The notes below the pieces were generated by a model. It was given only the letters and a program-made list of their open reading frames with translations. It was not told where the DNA came from and did not search any database. This document shows, piece by piece, positions 57,055 through 64,000 of a DNA stretch of 64,000 nt (positions are counted from its first letter, which is position 1; every line of letters starts with the position of its first letter). A program made the translations under genes and the position numbers. The stretch comes from Megascapheus bottae (taxonomy: Eukaryota > Chordata > Mammalia > Rodentia > Geomyidae). Where the stretch lies: NCBI GenBank assembly GCA_024803745.1, contig JANJXV010000014.1:725001-789000 (forward strand), read 5' to 3'.

Positions 57055-57070
57055 AAAACCTCAGGGATAG

Positions 57071-59754
57071 GAATACATGAAAACATAACCAAGAACACAT
57101 ACAGAAAACTTGGCAGAGAGAAAAAGCCTGAAATGAATTAATCTTCAGCACTAAAATATACTGAATTGTGTAGAATCAGCTCTTACCATGAAGCCATGCT
57201 AAAGACAGAAGTAAATGCAATCTGAAAACATGAAGAATGCTCTAAGCAGATGAAAGGCACAATTTGTAGAGACTTAGTAAACTAAGAATTATTTTCAGAT
57301 GCATAAACACAAGCCCTTATTGAGGACAGACAAACTACAAAAGTTTTGAAATTGTATTTTGTTGCCTTTGGGAAATCTTATAGATAATTTAATAACTTAT
57401 TTATTTGGGCCAGTCATTCATTCAAAAAATTCTGACTAAGGATTTACTATATGTTTCTAAGCAGAAATCCAGTAGACTATCAATGAGAGAGTACAGGTTC
57501 TTAACTGGAATGCAGTGTGAGGGCTGTACTCTGAAAAAGCTTAAACAGTTTACCTGCTGTCTTTATAAAAATATTACAAATGAAATTTGTCAAAAATCTT
57601 TTGGATGTTTGTTAAACATGTCATTTGAAATATGATGTAAAAATCAATGTTAATAAATTCTTTAATTAAAAAAATCTTTTGGCTGGTAGAATATGTAAAT
57701 GATACAATACGAAAGACATTGATGTACATAAAATGGGAAAGATAATGGCTTAAAGAGCTCAATCATTTTTCTTTAGAAGAGATTCAATCTAAAGATAAAA
57801 GCTGGCAACTCCTTCTTCCTCCACTGAATTCAATTTGTGAAGGCAAAGACATATGTTAAGAAATCCTACTGACAATTAGTTCTTTACAGCTCCTACAACT
57901 TTAAGGTTGAGAAGCTCAAATATCTATGGGAAGTGGAGACTTTCAGATTTTCCTTCTCCTGCAAGGAGAAGAGGAGAGTTTAGTCTTCCTGTTTTAAGTT
58001 GTGATTGACTAATGGCGTTGGTCTGGTCCAGGCTCAAATTATGTACGGATAACAGATATTTTCCTGAACATTCAAAATTGGGACAAGAAGGAGACTATAG
58101 GCGAGAATGAATGTTTGGGGCTTGTAGATCCATTTGCCCTACTGTGCTTTTTAGTTCCCATTTGTTTCTCTTTTATCCTGAGAAGTTCTATTCGAAAGGC
58201 TGAACTAACAATATTATGCACAGTATGGTAGTGTACAGTGTACCCTGTATGTAGGTGTAAGAACTCAGCCCTTGTTTTTGAACAAAAGCTTCTTCTTCTG
58301 TAGCCTCCCAAATGTTGACTTACCATGTAGAAAATAAATTAATTTTAAAACAAAATAAATTATGCACCCTTTGAAAAAAGAAAATTGAAAAGAAATTCAC
58401 ACACAAACATATATGCGAAATGAAACTGACGTCACCCCATTCCTTCTTTCACATGCCTTGGAGTTATATCTAACACCTGTGGCCGCACAAGGGGCAAACT
58501 TGGCAGCCTCACAACCCAGATGTCAGACACTAGATTGTTCATCCCTGGCAGCACTCCTAAACTGAAGTCTGTCTGCTTAACCAACTTCTAAAATGGTTTA
58601 TTGTCTGACTCCCTTTCTGGCCTTGCTGTTAAGTAACAAGCTGTCTTGAGGATAGTTCAGAGTTAGTTTACTGATGGGTAGTTCTGGGTGCAATTATCTT
58701 TTCCTTCACCTATGATTATAAGGAACTTCCTTTCTTTGTATGGGTGAAATTTGGGGACTACACAAACTCTTCACAGAACTATATTCAGGGTTCTTCCAAG
58801 GACAAAATAAGAAGCTTTTTGTTTCAACTGGTTTTTTGATTCCCAATTGAAATTGTATGAGTTTGCACATTGAGTTTTCATTAATCAGAAGTAAAATATT
58901 TCTTGAGCACCTCTAAGAAGTCTTGAGTTTACTTCTTAAAACAATTCTTATAGATTGAAGATGAAATTCTTATTTCTTTAGGACACTATTGCTAGAAACA
59001 AATAGCATCTATTACAGAGAAGAGTTCAACATAGTAGGAGTCCTTTTGGCTCCTTAAAGAAGATAATGATTACATTTGGTCTCACTTCCACACTACATGC
59101 TGAAGAATGGCATTGAAAATAAGATGCAGTGATCTCTGGAAAGTGGGAGGGAGGATAAGAGGCTCCACATAGGATGACACATTTGTGGTCCTTCAAGAAA
59201 GCACTTCAGTTCAGCATGGGTTAGAATGTATTTTGAGAAAAGTCATGAAGTGAATTTGTTGTGCACATCGCAACGTAGTGACACAAACTTAGGTGGCACA
59301 CATCTAGGATACATGGCATACTCTATTACTCCTTGGCACAAAACTGACAACCATGTTGTCCTATTGAATACTAAAGGCAAATGTACACAATGGTAAGTAT
59401 TTGTCTAAACATACCTAAGCATAGAAAAGGTTCAGTGAAAGTATTACGCAATAGGCATTTTTCAGTTCCATTATCATCTCACAGGTTCCACTTTTAGATA
59501 CGTGGTCTTTTATAGGCCAAAATGTTGTGATAGGACTCTTCATTATGCAACAATAGTCATGGAAATTAAAGAATAAATATACCTGATATTTACAGAACGA
59601 TGAATTTTGGTAAACTACTGAATGCAACGTCATCTCGAACATAATATCATTATTTAACATTAAATGATGTGAATCTCTATATGTAAAATGTTTCGAATTT
59701 TTCTTTTATAAAAATGTACCTATGCATTTGTCACTGATTTAAACTTGGTAAAAG
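57071..59754. other. No recognisable feature
   Basis: Unique-looking; 57405-57470 resembles the common old-repeat phrase with CATTCATTCAA. 58440-58800 is slightly GC-richer. Confidence 0.5.
57953..57971. repeat. 8-bp hairpin
   Basis: CTTCTCCT-GCA-AGGAGAAG, perfect stem with a 3-nt loop in otherwise unique sequence. No T-run follows, and no function is inferred. Confidence 0.7.
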
Positions 59755-59766
59755 ATTAAATATTTA

Positions 59767-59959
59767 GGGACCAGGAGTTTGGCCTAGTGGTAGAGTACTT
59801 GCCTAACATGCAGGAAGACCCGGGTTCAATTCCCAGGTACCACATACATAGAAAAAACTAGAAGTGGTGCTGTGGCTCAAGTGGTAGAGCACTAGCCTTG
59901 AGGAAAAAGCCCAAGGACAGTGCTCAGGCCCTGAGTTCAAGCCCCAGGACTGGCAAAAA
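59767..59959 (+). mobile_element. IDL-Geo-type dimeric SINE
   Basis: Complete dimer of the older type (GCTGTGGCTC, GAGTTCAAGCCCCAGG). Perfect 12-bp flanking repeat ATTAAATATTTA at 59755-59766 and 59960-59971. Confidence 0.93.
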
Positions 59960-60186
59960 ATTAAATATTTAAATTCATGCTAATGTAGGATTGGGGCAAT
60001 AGACATGTTATCCATGCAGAAGGCTTCCAAATAATTTATGTGACCTGCTTGCCTCAAGGAGATAGAGTTTAATTCTCTATCCTGAAATTATGGGTGGTAC
60101 TTTTTTAGTTCATTCCAAAAGGTACAAATTAAAAAAAAAAAAGATGGGAAGAAATGACTTTATAACAGAGAAACTTGAAAAACATG

Positions 60187-60470
60187 GCAGTATGAGAGTT
60201 GATCTCAAGGCCTCGTATTGGCGAGACAGGCCCTTTATTACCTGAGTCATGCCCCAGCCATTTGTTGCTTTAGGTACTTTTAAATAGGGCCTCACCCTCC
60301 CAGGCCATCCTGGATCACAATCTTCCAGTTTATGCCCCATAGTGTAGTTGAGATTATACATTTCTTCCAGGTCCAGTTTACTTCATGAATGGGTTGGCCT
60401 CAAACTTTGACCTTCCTGATTTCTGCCTCCAAAGTACTTTGGAGTATGTGTGAGCTAAGTCCAGCTCTAG
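60187..60470 (-). mobile_element. Composite SINE: 7SL-like units plus ID-like unit
   Basis: Antisense: the ID-like end comes first (GATCTCAAGGCCTCG...CCTGAGTCATGCCCC). B1-like blocks follow, with GGCCATCCTGGATCAC and GGCCTCAAACTTTGACC. Confidence 0.65.
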
Positions 60471-60497
60471 TTTTTTTTTTTTTTTTTTTTTTTTTTT

Positions 60498-60740
60498 GTG
60501 GGTGGGGGGGGGAGAGTGTATGTTCTAGAGCTGGGACTTCTGGACTTTGGCTCTCAATGAGGATTTCACACATAGCTGGCAGCTCCACCACTTGAGCCAT
60601 ATCTCCACTTCTGGATTTTGCAGGCTAATAGGATTTAAGAGTTCCTCAGATCTGCCTGCCTGGGCAGATCTGTAATTCTCTGACCTTTGTCTCCTGAGTG
60701 GCAAAGATTATAGGCAAAGCCACTGGTGTCTGGCTAGCAT
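60498..60740 (-). mobile_element. 7SL/B1-like plus tRNA-like dimeric SINE
   Basis: A poly-T of about 25 (60473-60497) is its A-tail in antisense. The right monomer (CCACCACTTGAGCCATATC) is followed by the B1-like part (GTCTCCTGAGTGGCAAAG). Confidence 0.82.
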
Positions 60741-60848
60741 ATGCTCCTGATATGGCATGATTTCATTTCTCCCAAACACTGAAAATATAGTTTAACCAGG
60801 TAAAAAAATAAAAAATTTAAAAAAAAAAGAAAAGAAAAAGAAAAAAAA

Positions 60849-61091
60849 TTGCCAGGTGCCAGTGGTTCACACCTGTAATCTAGCTACTCAGGAGGCTGAG
60901 ATCTAAGGATTGCAGTTCAGAACCAGCCCAAGCAGGAAAATCCATAGCACTCTTATCTCCAATAAACTATTCAGAAAAACAAAACAAAACAAAACAGAAG
61001 CAGCCCTGTGGGTCAAGTGGTAGAGCCCTAGATTGAACAAAAGAAGTTGAAGAACAGGATTCAGGACCAGAGTTCAAGATCCAGGACAGGA
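60849..61091 (+). mobile_element. 7SL/B1-like plus tRNA-like dimeric SINE
   Basis: GCCAGGTGCCAGTGGTTC, TACTCAGGAGGCTGAGATC and ACTCTTATCTCCAATAAAC mark the left part. An AACAAAACAAAAC linker expansion precedes the right monomer (TGGGTCAAGTGGTAGAG; GAGTTCAAGATCC). Confidence 0.83.
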
Positions 61092-62206
61092 AAAGAAAAC
61101 AAAAAACAAAAGAAAAGTCTATCAAAGTCCTGTGTAATAATCCACAAAAAATATCAAGACCCTAATAAAAAGAAAGAAAGAAGAAAAATAAAGAATGGGA
61201 GAAACATTCATTGGCCAAGAGATCGTAAACAAATAAGATTACTAAATACAATACGGGATAGGATATTAGACAAGAAAGAAGATAACAGAGGCTAACTGAA
61301 ATCTGAACAGAGTATGGAGTTAGAAGTAACAATGCTGGCTTTTGTGACAAAGGACCACATGAAGAAAAACTGGTGAGGGAAATCTCCACACTATCTTTGT
61401 ACGTTTTCTGTAAATCCCCACTTCTAAAGTTAAAAAGGTCACTTTAATTAACAACAGATGATTAATCTATTGCTATATTGATTGTAGCAGTGTTTCCATG
61501 CATCAATCCATACATTTCTCTTTTCCTCTTATACACATCTATCCACCAAACCATATGGCACAATAAATCAGTTTCTTGAAACATAAGAATATTTCATCTG
61601 TAAAGCTAATGTAGCCAGATCTACGTTGAGAGTCTTAGGTTTCCCAATAATATTTAGGTCATGCCCTCAGTTATATGCTACAAATGCTCAAAAGATAATG
61701 TCTACAAACCCAAATGTCTCAGCAGCTTTGAAAGAGGTAACATCTTTCAATCACCTATTCAATAAATATATATGTTACTATTATTGGGGACATGATTAAT
61801 AAGGTAATGCATTCATCTCTGAAGGCAGATTACTGATGGCAGTGTTCAATTGTAATTGCAGGAGGAAAGATGACGAAGCCTGATATAACACTCTTTCAGA
61901 ACATAAAAGTCTCTGGAAAAGACATGATTTTTTTCATCCTCCTCGAGGGAGGATAAAATAGTACTGTTATCAATAAATGTTTCCTTGGGAGAACTAGTGT
62001 GTGTTTCTAGAATTGGTAATGACAACTGTGCTTTTCTTAAAATTTTAATAGTATAATTCAAAAAGTTTATCAACCAAATAACAAATTGACCTAAATTTTG
62101 TTTCTATAATTTTTTAGGAAATAATGCAAAAGCCATTATAGAAAGTTGATAAAGAAGAAAACGTACAACTTCCTGAATATATATTAGCATTGCAAATAAG
62201 ATTTAG
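61092..62206. other. No recognisable feature
   Basis: Unique AT-rich sequence. Confidence 0.5.
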
Positions 62207-62560
62207 AGTTGGGCATGGTAGGGTAAATCATAATGGTACCAAGAAGGAGGCTGAGGCAGGAGGATTTCTAGTTCAAGGACAGCTTGGCTACATAGTAAAC
62301 TCCAAGTCAACATAGTAAGACCCTGCCTTAATACACCAAAACCAAACCCAAAAGTTAACCGAACAACAATAACAGTCATGGTGAAATACTTATAATCTCA
62401 GTTATTCCAGAGATGGAGATAGAAGAATTACAAGGTGAGGCTAGGCCAGGTGAAAGCTCAAGACTCTGTCTGAAAAACAAATGAGAAACAAAAGGGCTGT
62501 GAACACTTGCCTAGCAAGTATGATGCATTGAGGTCAAGTTCTAATACTTCCCCTCAAAAA
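62207..62560 (+). mobile_element. Composite SINE: two 7SL-like units plus ID-like unit
   Basis: GGGCATGGTAGGG...GAGGCTGAGGCAGGAGG, then a second unit (CATGGTGAAATACTTATAATC...), then AAGGGCTGTGAACACTTGCC and GAGGTCAAGTTC. It is diverged, hence old. Confidence 0.68.
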
Positions 62561-62815
62561 AATTTCAGTGAATTCATTTACTTTAAACATGCAGCCATTT
62601 ACAAGAATAGCATAAAAGAAAGAATTAAAAACCTGATAAGAAAACGGATGGTTCACTACAACATTTTTATCTAAGGGAAGATCAATTAACATACTTTAAA
62701 ATATTTTTCATAAAATATATTGGGATACAGAGGAGCTATAAATAATATAGGTAGCTATTGTTTTTGTACATTTCTAAGCTGTATGATTAATAGGTACTTT
62801 GCATTGTGTACATCC

Positions 62816-62870
62816 TTAGTAGCTAAGATTACAGGGAGTAGCTAAGATTATAGGCACCAGTACTTGGTTA
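62816..62870 (-). mobile_element. 7SL/B1-like SINE fragment with internal duplication
   Basis: Antisense GAGTAGCTAAGATTATAGG followed by CACCAGTACTTGG. The AGTAGCTAAGATTAYAGG unit occurs twice, at 62818-62835 and 62837-62854. Confidence 0.5.
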
Positions 62871-63199
62871 ACTAGGTGTCTTATTAAATCATTTAACATT
62901 TCTAGGCTTTACTTTTCCCTTGGGTAAGTGGAGTTGCTGGATTTCTCAAGTTTCTTTTGGTTTTCAAGTATTACTACTGATTTACATACAGGATAAGAGC
63001 AGCTAAGTGGACATTTCACAATTACTTTTGTAAAAAATAAGTCATTAGTAATATTCTTAACAATTTTTTTGATGAAGGGGATCATGCTAGATGTTCCTGC
63101 TTTTTCTTCCCTCTAATTGTTGTAGTCCTATTAAGTGAAGGTTAGTAACCTTATCATTTCCAATGTTCTTGAAAATTTACACTTAAGAATACTTTTCTC

Positions 63200-63394
63200 A
63201 CCGGGAGTTTGGCCTAGTGGTTAAAGTGCTTGCCTAGCATGCATGAAGACCCGGGTTCGATTCCTCATATAGAAAAAAAGCCAGAAGTGGTGCTGAGGCT
63301 CAAGTGGTAGAGCTCTAGCCTTGAGAAACTCCAAGGACAGTGCTCAGGCCCTGAGCTCAAGCCCAGGACTGGTAAAAAAAAAAAAAAAAAAAAA
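63200..63394 (+). mobile_element. IDL-Geo-type dimeric SINE, young copy
   Basis: Dimer with the subfamily marks GTGGTTAAAGTG and GCTGAGGCTC, a long pure A-tail and a perfect 15-bp flanking repeat AAGAATACTTTTCTC (63185-63199 and 63395-63409). A short piece of the linker after the left B-box is missing (ATTCCTCATATAG in place of ATTCCTCGGTACC...). Confidence 0.94.
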
Positions 63395-63409
63395 AAGAAT
63401 ACTTTTCTC

Positions 63410-64000
63410 TCACTACAGTATCTGGTGTGCCTTAACTATTGGCCTCCTACAGAATCTATAACTTGCATTCCAATATAAATAATGCAAAGAAAACCATTTT
63501 TATGAATCTGAAATAATCAAAATATTTATTTAAATAGAACAATTTTATAGACAAATAACAGGACATCTAAACATGGTAGAAATAAATATAAATGAAATAT
63601 GTAGTTTAGAGAAAATTTAACACATACTAGACAAGTTGACTATGTGTTTACATTAAGTTTTAAAAATATATTAACATGGATATTAGAAGGTTGTGCCTTC
63701 ACAAAAAAGAGCACAAATGTTTACATTTGTGTCAATGATGTCATATTTCCTAGACTGATGTTTTATGAAAACTATGTAAGGATCTAATTTAATCATTAAC
63801 CTCCTATGTAATGTTAATTGGAAATAAAGTATTTTTTGTCAATAGAAATATTCCTTTAACTTTAAATAATATAGTATTTTTATTAAGACCATGCCACATT
63901 TATTAAACAAGCATGCATAACCCATTAAAATTCATGTACCTTTATGCACAGTGTTTAGTTTTGCTATGGCACTTTCTCTTTATGAAAAAAATATGCTTAA
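63410..64000. other. No recognisable feature
   Basis: AT-rich unique sequence to the end of the window. Confidence 0.5.

Noticed and set aside
1..64000. tRNA or rRNA genes, mitochondrial insertion, telomeric repeat array
   Set aside because: The tRNA-like boxes all belong to SINE monomers with A-tails. No rRNA-like, mitochondrial or TTAGGG-array sequence was recognised by eye.
1..64000. A novel multi-gene system
   Set aside because: No intact host gene cluster is present. All recognisable coding sequence belongs to one L1 and one processed pseudogene.

Overview
The window is mammalian nuclear DNA: AT-rich, with sparse CpG, long microsatellites and dense retrotransposon debris. The commonest repeat, present about a dozen times, is a dimeric SINE. 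Its left half is ID-like and its right half is a second tRNA-like monomer. I recognise this as the IDL-Geo type described from geomyoid rodents, so a kangaroo rat, pocket mouse or pocket gopher is the best guess (inference from repeat family, recalled and not searched). Two further composite SINE types, each with 7SL/B1-like parts, are interspersed with it.

No intact protein-coding gene, structural RNA gene or CRISPR array could be supported. The only recognisable host coding sequence is a full-length processed copy of VAMP7 (minus strand, 31192-32958). It has a 3' UTR, an A-tail, a 12-bp target-site duplication and an L1-type TT/AAAA site. Its reading frame has no indels but two nonsense codons (138 and 214). 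The only sizeable transposon coding region is a 5'-truncated L1 (12322-14917). It carries the C-terminal part of ORF2 with the FADD catalytic motif, at least four in-frame stops, a G-rich 3' UTR and a 16-bp target-site duplication.

Layout: 1-7.5 kb is mostly unremarkable sequence with a few SINE pieces, a retroelement 3' end and AT microsatellites. A candidate solo LTR with an imperfect roughly 43-bp tandem repeat lies at about 7.5-7.96 kb. From 8 to 12 kb there are SINEs, an ID element with a (CCTT)n tail and an ID fragment. The L1 fills 12.3-14.9 kb. From 15 to 28 kb the sequence is quiet, with old L1, MIR and SINE fragments; L2 remnants follow from about 28.4 kb. From 29.8 to 35 kb there is a dense cluster of insertions: an IDL-Geo copy, the VAMP7 retrocopy, another IDL-Geo copy, an orphan 3'-end insertion of unknown source, an L2 remnant, and a SINE itself split by an L1 3' end. 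From 35 to 43 kb the sequence is mostly unique, with MIRs, CA repeats and a repeat-poor block at 37.85-38.5 kb rich in transcription-factor-like motifs. From 43 to 49 kb there is a MER5-like DNA transposon, a MaLR-type LTR broken by a SINE, an old L1 3' end and many SINEs. From 49 to 64 kb there are more SINEs, a large (GGAA)n tract and the youngest-looking IDL-Geo copies.

The genes do not form a pathway. What the window records is a history of insertions, much of it dated by nesting and target-site duplications. The most informative items are the VAMP7 retrocopy, the orphan insertion at 33652-33792, the nested insertion at 34412-34990, the SINE module-swapping pattern, and a microsatellite that appears to have grown from a SINE target-site duplication at 17722-17979.
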